Assembly (NCBI GenBank): GCA_905235905.1 | Contig: CAJONO010000134.1 | Coordinates: 1-41,193, forward strand | Direction of reading: 5' to 3' | DNA from: an uncultured Prevotella sp. | Lineage (GTDB): Bacteria > Bacteroidota > Bacteroidia > Bacteroidales > Bacteroidaceae | DNA length: 41,193 nt | In this document: in pieces, positions 1-6,717 of the stretch | How positions within the stretch are numbered: the first letter of the stretch is position 1 | Layout of the letters: each line of letters begins with the position of its first letter | The notes under the pieces: model-generated | Databases searched by the model: none | What the model was told of the DNA's origin: nothing | The model's input: only the letters and a program-made list of their open reading frames with translations | Made by a program: the position numbers and the translations under genes

Positions 1-197
1 CGGTCGAAATAGTCGACAAGGGAGTCGACGGTGGGAATCCAACGGGCAGAGAACACGGTGTCGGCACGGTTGCAGGCCGACACGTAGACCAGCCGCTTCT
101 GCATGGACTGGTGGTCGGTGCAGGAGCCGCACAGGCTGAGTGCCAGTAGTAGGAAAAGGAAAAATCTCGTTGTTTGCATCACTGTTGTTATTGTCAT
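1..197 (-). CDS. Partial lipoprotein, N-terminal fragment
   Basis: The first 65 or so codons of a gene that runs off the left edge of the window. The ATG at 195-197 and a second ATG at 177-179 are both possible starts; the second gives the more usual signal-peptide length. The N-terminus has a run of Phe/Leu residues followed by LSLCGSC, which fits a lipoprotein signal with the acylated Cys at residue 26 (counting from the upstream start). The mature part begins with a polar stretch containing VYVSACNRADTVFSARW. I recall similar N-termini on TPR-type lipoproteins in Prevotella, but too little is present to assign a function. It lies downstream of radC on the same strand, 45 bases after the radC stop, so it could be co-transcribed with it. 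Confidence 0.6.
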   Translation of the reverse strand, partial: MTITTVMQTTRFFLFLLLALSLCGSCTDHQSMQKRLVYVSACNRADTVFSARWIPTVDSLVDYFD

Positions 198-242
198 TGT
201 CTAAGGCTGAACGCTGTTCGATGGCCGGTGGAATGATTATGG

Positions 243-974
243 TCACAACTTCCCCGATTCGTGGTAGCTGAAATACTGGCCGTCGGCCACGATGATATGG
301 TCCATGAAATACAGATGCATGAGTTCGCAGGCTCTTTTCAGCGACTGCGTCAGCGCGTCGTCGGCCTTGCTGGGCCTGATGTTTCCTGATGGGTGGTTAT
401 GGCAGGCCGCCACGATGGTGGCGTTGCACAGCACGGCTTCGCGGATGATGATGCGCACGTCGACCGTCACCTCCGAGATGCCGCCATGGGCGATGCGCAC
501 TTTCTTGATGAGCCGGTGGCCCTGGTTCAGGAACAGCACCCAGAACTCCTCGACGTCTAAGTCCTGCATCACGGGGTGCATGTGGTTGTAGAGACGGGTG
601 GCCGTGGTGAGTTCGGGCCGTTCTTCGGGCGACTCCATCTGCCGCCGCTTGCCCAGTTCGCAGGCGGCGAGGATGGTGATGGCCTTGGCTGGCCCCACCC
701 CATTATACTGGCACAAGTCGTTGATGCTCATTTTCCCAAGCGTATTCAGATTGTTGTTACAATCGCTGAGAATGCGCTTCATCAGGTCAACGGCCGTTTC
801 CTTGGGCGACCCTGATCCCACGAGGATGGCCAGCAACTCGGCATTGGTCAGCGCACCGGCACCCAAACGCTCTAACTTCTCGCGGGGCCGGTCTTCCTCA
901 GCCCATTGGTTGATGTTCAGTTTAGAGTTTATAGTGGATAGTTTATAGTTATGATTACCTTTTTCGTCTGACAT
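243..974 (-). CDS. radC: RadC family protein (JAB/MPN domain)
   Basis: 243 residues. A helix-hairpin-helix segment (about 91-110, NGVGPAKAITIL) precedes an MPN/JAMM domain with the metal-site signature H192-N-H194-P-S-G and D205, all intact. RadC proteins were once called DNA repair proteins, but a biochemical role is not established. The conserved family core begins at INQWAEEDRPREKL (about residue 21). The 20 residues before it are atypical, and residues 7-19 are encoded by a degenerate 7-bp repeat tract that forms one arm of a long inverted repeat (919-957). The ATG lies 2 bases after the stop of the four-helix-bundle gene, so translation is probably coupled to that gene. The original start codon was probably displaced by the upstream insertion and replaced by one inside the inserted unit; that is inference. 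Confidence 0.93.
   Translation of the reverse strand: MSDEKGNHNYKLSTINSKLNINQWAEEDRPREKLERLGAGALTNAELLAILVGSGSPKETAVDLMKRILSDCNNNLNTLGKMSINDLCQYNGVGPAKAITILAACELGKRRQMESPEERPELTTATRLYNHMHPVMQDLDVEEFWVLFLNQGHRLIKKVRIAHGGISEVTVDVRIIIREAVLCNATIVAACHNHPSGNIRPSKADDALTQSLKRACELMHLYFMDHIIVADGQYFSYHESGKL
919..957. repeat. Left arm of 39-bp inverted repeat around four-helix-bundle gene
   Basis: Read on the minus strand from 957 to 919, this matches plus-strand 1359-1397 at 34 of 39 positions. The first 13 (TAATCATAACTAT) are identical. Most of it is built from 7-bp units of the AACTATA/AACTCTA type. It lies inside radC and encodes residues 7 to about 19 of the predicted protein. Confidence 0.85.
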
Positions 975-976
975 GG

Positions 977-1345
977 CTATAAAATTCCTAATTTCCTTTT
1001 CATTGTCTTTATGGAACTTACCAGCATCTTTGTCTGTTCCACGTTGTCTTCATATATTGAGTTAAACTCTAAGTCATTCAGGACTCCGCTGTTGTGTAGA
1101 CTTTTTAGCCAATACTCCGTCTCGCCTGACTCTTTCAGTGCAATGCTCAGTTTGCTGACGAAATCAGCAGGACTTTGAGCATTGCGACTTTCGGCAATAT
1201 TTGCTCCGATACTCGTCCCGCTTCTGTACACTTGTTTTGCCATGACCGTCTCGTGTTTTGTCTTGACAAGATACGTGTACAGCTTTCTTACTCTGCCAGA
1301 AAAAGCTTCACTCTTAATCTGTAATGCGCTTTCAGGTCTTTTCAT
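977..1345 (-). CDS. Four-helix-bundle protein (23S rRNA intervening-sequence protein family)
   Basis: 122 residues, predicted largely helical. The stretch VYRSGTSIGANIAESRNAQS followed by FVSKLSIALKESGETEYWL is the hallmark of the TIGR02436/S23-like family. These proteins are encoded in intervening sequences of bacterial 23S rRNA and are structurally related to the Avd accessory proteins of diversity-generating retroelements. Members have a basic surface and are thought to bind nucleic acid, but the molecular role is unknown. The ORF sits alone between two 39-base inverted repeats (919-957 and 1359-1397). A TAGTTTTG sequence 7 bases upstream of the ATG fits the -7 promoter consensus, so the unit may carry its own promoter. 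No reverse transcriptase or rRNA gene is nearby. Confidence 0.85.
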   Translation of the reverse strand: MKRPESALQIKSEAFSGRVRKLYTYLVKTKHETVMAKQVYRSGTSIGANIAESRNAQSPADFVSKLSIALKESGETEYWLKSLHNSGVLNDLEFNSIYEDNVEQTKMLVSSIKTMKRKLGIL

Positions 1346-1352
1346 TTTATAG

Positions 1353-1360
1353 CAAAACTA
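1353..1360 (-). promoter_or_regulatory. Candidate -7 box for the four-helix-bundle gene
   Basis: TAGTTTTG on the minus strand fits TAnnTTTG. It ends 7 bases before the ATG, which would make the message almost leaderless. No clear -33 element is present because the region upstream is the repeat arm, so this is tentative. Confidence 0.35.
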
Positions 1361-1397
1361 ATCATAACTATCAACTATCCACTATCATCTATTAACT
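1359..1397. repeat. Right arm of 39-bp inverted repeat around four-helix-bundle gene
   Basis: Partner of 919-957, matching 34/39 in inverted orientation. From 1366 to 1400 it consists of five consecutive 7-bp units (AACTATC, AACTATC, CACTATC, ATCTATT, AACTATA). The stop codon of the glycosyltransferase gene (1392-1394) lies inside this arm, so the arm now supplies the 3' end of that gene. In a minus-strand transcript the two arms could pair and loop out about 400 bases. Confidence 0.85.
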
Positions 1398-2402
1398 ATA
1401 AAAGTTTTTTTCGAACGCCTGGAACTCGTCTTTCTTCAGCACACAGCGCTTCCACCACGACTCGATGAAGCCGAAACCGTAGCCCATGAGCTGAACGAAG
1501 GCGGCGGGGATGCTGAGCAGGCCCACCCAGAGGCTGCGATTCTTGATGCTGGAATCGATGAAGATGATGAGGCTATATAAAATAATAGGGGCAAGAAAAA
1601 GAGGCGGGAGATGGGCGGCGGAAGGCAGGAGGCAAGAGAGAACGGCGCACAGGAGCAGGCCGATGATGCCGACGGTGAAGACCATGGGCAGCAGATGGAC
1701 GAGCTTGAGTGTGCCGGGGTGGCGCTTTTCAAGGTTGATTCGGGCAATGCCGCTGTTGTAGACCTGTCGGAAGAACTTGCGGAAGTCGGTGCGCCGCTTG
1801 TGCCACACCCATGCCTGGGGAATGAGCCGGGGCTGGTAGCCTGCCTCGACTATGCGGTAGGAGAAGTCGATGTCCTCGCCGAAGCGCATCTTCGAGAAAC
1901 CGCCCAGCTGCAGATAGACGTCGCGTCGGATGCCCATGTTGAACGAGCGGGGATAGAACTTGTCGAGCTTCGCCTTGCCGCCCCTGATGCCACCGGTGGT
2001 GAAAAAGGAGGTCATGCTGTAGCTGATGGCCTTCTGCACGGGCGTAAACGACGGGTGGGCTGCGTCGGGACCGCCAAAAGCATCGCACCCAAGGTTTCTG
2101 TTCACATGGCTCAGATAGTCCTTGGGCAGCACCACGTCCGAGTCGAGCACGATGAGCCATTCGCCCCGGGCGCGCTCCGCTCCGTAGTTGCGGCTCTGGC
2201 CGGGGCCGCTGTTCTCCTTATAGTAATAATGCAGATCAAGGATGCTCGCATACTTGTCGCACACGTCCTTGCAGGTCTTTTCCGAACCGTCTTCCACAAT
2301 GATTGCCTCAAAGTCCTTCACGGTCTGCTGGCAGAGGCTCTGCAGTAATTCGTCGACCTCGTCAGGACGGTTGAAAACGGGAACGATGATGCTGTATTTC
2401 AT
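1392..2402 (-). CDS. Family 2 glycosyltransferase with C-terminal membrane segments
   Basis: 336 residues from the ATG at 2400-2402. The start is fixed by a 4-base ATGA overlap with the stop of the upstream AAA-ATPase gene, implying translational coupling. It begins with the GT2 nucleotide-sugar-binding strand (YSIIVPVFNRPDEV), then the metal-binding D87-S-D89 and a GED-like acceptor motif (GEDIDFSYRI, about 175-184). Two to three hydrophobic segments follow between about 235 and 320. This layout is usual for membrane-associated enzymes adding sugars to cell-surface polysaccharide or lipid carriers. No other cell-envelope sugar genes are near, so the acceptor is unknown. The last codons lie in a 7-bp repeat tract, and the original C-terminus may have been altered by the neighbouring insertion. 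Confidence 0.9.
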   Translation of the reverse strand: MKYSIIVPVFNRPDEVDELLQSLCQQTVKDFEAIIVEDGSEKTCKDVCDKYASILDLHYYYKENSGPGQSRNYGAERARGEWLIVLDSDVVLPKDYLSHVNRNLGCDAFGGPDAAHPSFTPVQKAISYSMTSFFTTGGIRGGKAKLDKFYPRSFNMGIRRDVYLQLGGFSKMRFGEDIDFSYRIVEAGYQPRLIPQAWVWHKRRTDFRKFFRQVYNSGIARINLEKRHPGTLKLVHLLPMVFTVGIIGLLLCAVLSCLLPSAAHLPPLFLAPIILYSLIIFIDSSIKNRSLWVGLLSIPAAFVQLMGYGFGFIESWWKRCVLKKDEFQAFEKNFYS

Positions 2403-3979
2403 GGGGTCTGTAGTTTTTCTATCTTGCAACTGTGCGTCTTGGTCTCGCGGTCGTAGCTGACGCCCACGAGCAACACGTCGCCAGTGTATTGCTGTAGCTT
2501 CTCAGGATAGCGCTTCTGGCATATCTGGTCGATGGCCGTCTCTACGGCATGGGCGAACTTCAGTTCTACGACCATGGCGGGCGAGGATACATTCTTACGG
2601 GGAACGAACACCAGGTCGGCAAAGCCCTTGCCAGTGGCCAGCTCACGGTGTATGATGTAGTCGCCATGGGCGAAGTAGTAGGCAATGGACAGCACACAGG
2701 CCATCGAGTTCTCGTTGTTATAGCTCAGGATGCTGGTCTGCTCCGAGTGGGCGGCATCGATGGCACGTGCCACGGCCTGCTCGTCGCCGTTGAGGGTGGC
2801 GCGAAGCAGGGCTTTCGACTGCCTCAGTGCATCGGCAACGTTTGTCCATCCGTTTGTCTTTACTGCCTGGCTCATCTCGCCAGAGACTTCAAGGTTAGGG
2901 ATGTAGCATTCGTGTTCACGGACGTCGTATGTCAGGTAGCCCAGATGGCATAGCACCGTGAGCACGTCGTCGCGGCTGCGAATCTCATAGAGGTCATTGG
3001 TAAAACCTGTGATGTCGACGTCGCAACGTTCGCCGGCCAGCATGCGAATGATATCGTCCTTCAGCCCCTCGTAGTTCATGTCGATATAGTCGGAGATGGC
3101 ATCGAAGGCGCCCGTCATGCCCCAGAAGCTCTCGCAGCTCTTGCGGCGCAGGGCCTGCATCACCGAGTTGGGGTTGAACATCGAGGGCTGGCGGCCTATC
3201 TGGTAGCCGTCGTACCATTTCTCCAGTTCGGCGAAGTCCATGCCGTGCTTTTCGGCCAGCGCCTGCACCTCCTCACGGGTGAAGCCGAAGTAGGAGGCCA
3301 TGTCGCCGGGCGACAGCATGGAGTACTCCTGGAAGTTGTTCAGTGCCGACTGCGTACGGAACTTACGGATGGGCAGAATGCCCGTCATATAGACACCGGC
3401 GAACACGTCGTAGGCCGTCACACTCTTGAACATGCGGCGCAGCCAGCTCACGTAGTCGTCCATGCCCTTCGTGCCGGGCTTGAATTCGCGGCAGATGGCA
3501 TCCCACTCGTCGATGATGAAGAAGAACGGTTGGCCCGTTGCGGCCTGAATGCGCTGCAGCAGCCGCATCAGGTCGTCGCCCTCCTGCATGGGAACGTCGG
3601 GATAGGCCTCGTGAACATCTTCCATCACCTCCTGCTGCATCCTCACAATGATGTCCTGGTCGCCATGATAGCGGCTGATGAAATCGGTCACATCGAGGTA
3701 GAGGACGGGATACTTGTTCAAGTGCTCCTCGAACGAGGGGTCGCCGGCTATCTCGAGATTGGCAAACAGTGCCCGTGAGTCGCACGAGCAGTCGTAGTAG
3801 GCCGCCAGCATCTTGGCCGCCATCGACTTGCCGAAGCGTCGGCAGCGCGTTACGCAACTGAACTGTAGGTCGCTGAAAAGCAGATCGTTCACCACGCCGA
3901 TGAGTCCCGACTTGTCTACGTATTCGCTCCTGAGCACCCGCTGGAATGCGGTATTGCCTTTATTGATATAGATACCCAT
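2399..3979 (-). CDS. AAA-ATPase-like protein with C-terminal PD-(D/E)XK nuclease-like domain
   Basis: 526 residues. The N-terminal half is an AAA-ATPase-like domain (PF09820 type) with a modified Walker A, CRRFGKS (46-52), and a Walker B, FFFIIDEWD (152-160). The C-terminal part fits the PD-(D/E)XK nuclease-like family (PF08011/DUF1703) with D455 ... E472-x-K474. Such proteins occur in many copies in gut Bacteroidetes. Their biological role is unknown, though the fold suggests nucleic-acid action and some workers suspect mobile or defence functions. The gene has its own promoter-like sequence at 4008-4039 and overlaps the glycosyltransferase start by 4 bases. It is full length by comparison with relatives I recall (about 510-530 residues). 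Confidence 0.88.
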   Translation of the reverse strand: MGIYINKGNTAFQRVLRSEYVDKSGLIGVVNDLLFSDLQFSCVTRCRRFGKSMAAKMLAAYYDCSCDSRALFANLEIAGDPSFEEHLNKYPVLYLDVTDFISRYHGDQDIIVRMQQEVMEDVHEAYPDVPMQEGDDLMRLLQRIQAATGQPFFFIIDEWDAICREFKPGTKGMDDYVSWLRRMFKSVTAYDVFAGVYMTGILPIRKFRTQSALNNFQEYSMLSPGDMASYFGFTREEVQALAEKHGMDFAELEKWYDGYQIGRQPSMFNPNSVMQALRRKSCESFWGMTGAFDAISDYIDMNYEGLKDDIIRMLAGERCDVDITGFTNDLYEIRSRDDVLTVLCHLGYLTYDVREHECYIPNLEVSGEMSQAVKTNGWTNVADALRQSKALLRATLNGDEQAVARAIDAAHSEQTSILSYNNENSMACVLSIAYYFAHGDYIIHRELATGKGFADLVFVPRKNVSSPAMVVELKFAHAVETAIDQICQKRYPEKLQQYTGDVLLVGVSYDRETKTHSCKIEKLQTP

Positions 3980-4007
3980 GTTGCAAACATTTTTAATTAT
4001 CCGAGCA

Positions 4008-4039
4008 CAAAGTTACGCAAAATATTCAAGAATGGCAAA
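4008..4039 (-). promoter_or_regulatory. Promoter of the AAA-ATPase gene
   Basis: Minus strand TTTG (4036-4039), a 20-base spacer, then TAACTTTG (4008-4015). This is a good match to the Bacteroidetes -33/-7 pattern and lies 29 bases upstream of the ATG. Confidence 0.65.
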
Positions 4040-4094
4040 AAAAAACGTCGCTTTTCTTGCTCTTCTCCCGTTTTTCCCCTAAATTTGCAGTATC

Positions 4095-4186
4095 CAAGTA
4101 GTAGCGGGTCACGCTTTCAAACGTGACAATTGCGTAACGCTTAGCGCGACAATTGCGTAACGCTTGGAAGCGTTACCTACTACTGG
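4095..4186. repeat. Palindromic REP/MITE-like element
   Basis: Outer arms AGTAGTAG (4097-4104) and CTACTACT (4177-4184) are exact inverted repeats. Inside is a hairpin GTAACGCTT-GG-AAGCGTTAC (4157-4176), with 9 perfect pairs, and a smaller one, GTCACG...CGTGAC. An 18-bp direct repeat, GACAATTGCGTAACGCTT, occurs at 4125-4142 and 4148-4165. There is no ORF. The compact imperfect palindrome resembles non-autonomous elements mobilised in trans (REP/RAYT-type or MITE), but no transposase is in the window. Confidence 0.6.
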
Positions 4187-4328
4187 GCTTTACCCCCAAA
4201 GCAAAAGACTGCATTTTTATGCAGTTTGATTATGTAAAATCTTGACAAAGTAAAAAGTGCAAAATAGCGTGGCGAGTGGCAAGGAAGGCTTCGCTTTTTG
4301 GGGAGGAAGGCGCTTTCTGATGACAATC

Positions 4329-4504
4329 ATGCTTACTGTTGCCGACGTTAATGCCTAACTCTGTCGACGTTAATGCCTAACTCTGTCGACGTTAATGCCT
4401 AACTGTGTTGCAATTAATGCTGTTTTATCTTGCAAAGAAGCATCAATTAGCGCGCAATTCATGCTGAATTACCGTCTAATTGATGCTTCATTGTGTCCTG
4501 TCCC
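4329..4504. repeat. 22-bp tandem repeat array 1, with internal hairpin
   Basis: Eight consecutive 22-base units start at 4329, 4351, 4373, 4395, 4417, 4439, 4461 and 4483. Units 2 and 3 are identical; units 1, 4 and 7 are close variants; units 5, 6 and 8 are decayed. Units usually begin ATGC and end in a T/A-rich TTA or ATT-type tail. Unit 7 (ATGCTGAATTAC...) is almost the same as array 2 at 17635. A perfect 14-bp inverted repeat (4437-4450 with 4476-4489) spans units 6-8. The flanking parts of this 700-base intergenic region (4187-4328 and 4505-4678) show no gene or RNA that I can recognise. Confidence 0.8.
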
Positions 4505-4678
4505 GGCTTGCTGTCCTTGTCTGGTAAACGCAAAGTGCTGAAAACCAGGCGTTTGTGGGAGAGTCTGAAAATCGCTGAGATTGGCTCATTTCGGCCCGAC
4601 GTGACTTTCGTCGCCGGCAAGCGATTCTCGCGAGAGTTCAGCGAATTTTTATGCAAAAGCGGTCTGCATAAGTATGCA

Positions 4679-5716
4679 CTATATCAGGGGCATGCCCAGC
4701 TCGCGACATTCGCGGCGCATGTCGTCGGGCCAGATGCTGGCCTGAATCTCGCCGATGTGGGCCTTCTGCAGAAGTACCATGCAAAGACGGCTCTGACCGA
4801 TGCCGCCACCCACGCTCAAGGGCAGATGACCATTGAGCAGCTGCTGGTGGAAGAACAGCTTCTCGCGCTCCTCCTTGCCCTCTAACTTTAGCTGTCGCAG
4901 CAGCGACTCCTTGTCGACGCGGATGCCCATGGACGACAGCTCGAACGAGCGGCCCAGCACGGGATACCAGATGAGGATGTCGCCGTTGAGCCCTGCCCGG
5001 CCATCTTCGGCCACCGTCGACCAGTCGTCGTAGTCGGGTGCGCGGCCGTCGTGCTTCTCGCCGTTGGCCAGCCTGCCGCCAATGCCTATGATAAACACGG
5101 CGCCATACTTCTCGCAGATGGCGTCCTCGCGCTCTTTCGGCGTCTTGTCGGGATAGAGCTGCAACAGCTCCTCGGCATGTATGAAATGAATCTTCTCAGG
5201 GAGGAAGGGTTTTATCTGCGGATAGGTTTCGCACACCAGATACTCCGTGCGGCGGATGGCTGCATAGATGCGCTCCACAATGTTCTTGAGGAAGGCCACG
5301 GTGCGGTCCTCGCGGGTGATGACCGCCTCCCAGTCCCACTGGTCTACGTAGAGCGAGTGCAGGTTGTCGAGTTCCTCGTCGGCCCTGATGGCGTTCATGT
5401 CGGTATAGATGCCGTAGCCCCGCTCTATCTGGTATTCGGCCAGCGTCAGCCGTTTCCACTTGGCCAGCGAGTGTACCACCTCGGCCCGTGCGTCGCCCAG
5501 GTCCTTGATGGGAAACGACACGGGGCGCTCTACGCCGTTCAGGTCGTCGTTGATGCCCAAGCCCTTCAGCACGAAGAGTGGTGCGGTGACACGGCGCAAT
5601 CGCAGCTCCGTGGAAAGGTTCTGTTGGAAAAACTCCTTGATCAGCTTGATGCCCTGCTCCGTCTGCTTCGTGTCAAGCAACTGCTGGTAGCATACAGGTT
5701 TTATCAGTTTGCTCAT
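4679..5716 (-). CDS. asnA: Aspartate-ammonia ligase (ammonia-dependent asparagine synthetase)
   Basis: 345 residues, close to the usual 330-345 of AsnA. The N-terminus (MSKLIKPVCYQQLLDTKQTEQGIKLIK region) and the segments GINDDLNGVERPVSFPIKD, KWKRLTLAEY, SLYVDQWDWE and the C-terminal SVGGGIGQSRLCM are characteristic of this class II aminoacyl-tRNA-synthetase-like enzyme. It makes asparagine from aspartate, ATP and ammonia in the cytoplasm. It has its own strong promoter (5748-5778) and appears monocistronic, since the nearest gene downstream is across a repeat-rich gap. Confidence 0.97.
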   Translation of the reverse strand: MSKLIKPVCYQQLLDTKQTEQGIKLIKEFFQQNLSTELRLRRVTAPLFVLKGLGINDDLNGVERPVSFPIKDLGDARAEVVHSLAKWKRLTLAEYQIERGYGIYTDMNAIRADEELDNLHSLYVDQWDWEAVITREDRTVAFLKNIVERIYAAIRRTEYLVCETYPQIKPFLPEKIHFIHAEELLQLYPDKTPKEREDAICEKYGAVFIIGIGGRLANGEKHDGRAPDYDDWSTVAEDGRAGLNGDILIWYPVLGRSFELSSMGIRVDKESLLRQLKLEGKEEREKLFFHQQLLNGHLPLSVGGGIGQSRLCMVLLQKAHIGEIQASIWPDDMRRECRELGMPLI

Positions 5717-5747
5717 AATTTAGTTCTTTGCTATCAAAAATCGGTTG

Positions 5748-5778
5748 CAAAGGTACAACTATTTTGCAAATCTGCAAG
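5748..5778 (-). promoter_or_regulatory. Promoter of asnA
   Basis: Minus strand CTTG (5775-5778), a 19-base spacer, then TACCTTTG (5748-5755), 31 bases upstream of the ATG. This is an excellent -7 match. Confidence 0.7.
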
Positions 5779-5796
5779 GCTTTTTCCCGATTATTT

Positions 5797-5838
5797 TGCA
5801 AAATGACAGGATTTTTGACGTTTTCCTGTCATTTTGCA
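5797..5838 (-). terminator. 15-bp hairpin after the GH16 gene
   Basis: Perfect 15-bp inverted repeat: TGCAAAATGACAGGA (5797-5811) pairs with 5824-5838 around a 12-base loop. It begins 7 bases after the GH16 stop and lies just upstream of the asnA promoter. It lacks a U-run on the minus strand, so termination is plausible but not proven, and it could equally be an operator. Confidence 0.5.
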
Positions 5839-5845
5839 TGTTGAA

Positions 5846-6682
5846 TTACTTCTTCTGATAGATGCGCACATAGTCTATCTCATAGCGCATGGGGAGGGCC
5901 TCGTCGGCAATCTTTCCGCCGTTCAAGCCGCCCAGAGCCAGGTTCAGGAGCACGTATTGTGGGCGGGTGAAGGGGTTGGAACCGTGGCCAATGGTGCCGT
6001 TGACGGTCTCGGCAAGGGGCACCTCGTTGAGCAGCTCGTCGTCGAGATAGAGGCGGATGGCCGTCTGGTCCCAGTCCATTCGCCACACATGAAACTGCTG
6101 TGCCCACGCCTCGTCACGGTTGGTGAAATGGGTGAAGGGCACCTTGTTGCTGCGCCACACCGCATCGTAGCGCCGGTCGTTGCCCCATGCCACGTTGGCC
6201 AGAATGTGTGGACGGCCGTGAATGCGGTAGTACTCCATCAGGTCGATCTCGCCACACGACGGCCATTCCTGTCCGTAGCCCAGCGTCCAGATGGCGGGCC
6301 ACGCGCCTCCCGCCGTAGGAATACGGGCGCTCACCTCTAACCGGCCGTAGAGAAACTCGCGCTTGCCCTGGGTGGTGAGGCAAGCCGAGGTGTAGTCGAT
6401 GTTCTGGCGGCGCTGGCCCCAGTGGCGGCTGTCGGCACGGTAGGTGGGATTGGGGCGCCGCTCTTTCCGCGCCTCGATAATGAGCAGGCCGTCCTGCTGC
6501 CAGGCATTCTGCGGCTGGTACCACTGGTCTTCCTCGTTGCGCACGAATCCGTGCTCATAGTTCCACGTAGCCTCGTCGGGCCGTCCGTCGCTGCTGAACT
6601 CGTCGCTCCATACGAGCGACCACTCCTGGGCAGCAAGCTGCTGGTAGGCCCAAAGGCTGAGTAAAAGGCAGAATGCTCTCAT
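5846..6682 (-). CDS. Glycoside hydrolase family 16, secreted beta-glucanase-like
   Basis: 278 residues with a signal peptide (MRAFCLLLSLWAYQQLAAQ). It is essentially one GH16 catalytic domain. The active-site strand GEIDLMEYY carries the nucleophile E145, the helper D147 and the acid/base E150. Upstream, WSDEFSSDG and WPAIWTLG are typical for laminarinase/lichenase-type members. The extra residue in E-I-D-L-M-E (beta-bulge) suggests an endo-beta-1,3-glucanase-like or broad-specificity group rather than a lichenase in the strict sense; galactanase activity cannot be excluded. It lies 35 bases after the GH43-CBM6 gene on the same strand, so the two are probably co-transcribed. Confidence 0.9.
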   Translation of the reverse strand: MRAFCLLLSLWAYQQLAAQEWSLVWSDEFSSDGRPDEATWNYEHGFVRNEEDQWYQPQNAWQQDGLLIIEARKERRPNPTYRADSRHWGQRRQNIDYTSACLTTQGKREFLYGRLEVSARIPTAGGAWPAIWTLGYGQEWPSCGEIDLMEYYRIHGRPHILANVAWGNDRRYDAVWRSNKVPFTHFTNRDEAWAQQFHVWRMDWDQTAIRLYLDDELLNEVPLAETVNGTIGHGSNPFTRPQYVLLNLALGGLNGGKIADEALPMRYEIDYVRIYQKK

Positions 6683-6717
6683 GGTGTCTGTAGTTTTTGT
6701 GCTTGCAAAGATTGTGC

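Noticed and set aside
4493..4885. Plus-strand ORF of 130 codons overlapping the asnA end
   Set aside because: It lies antisense to asnA over half its length and in repeat DNA, with no recognisable protein.
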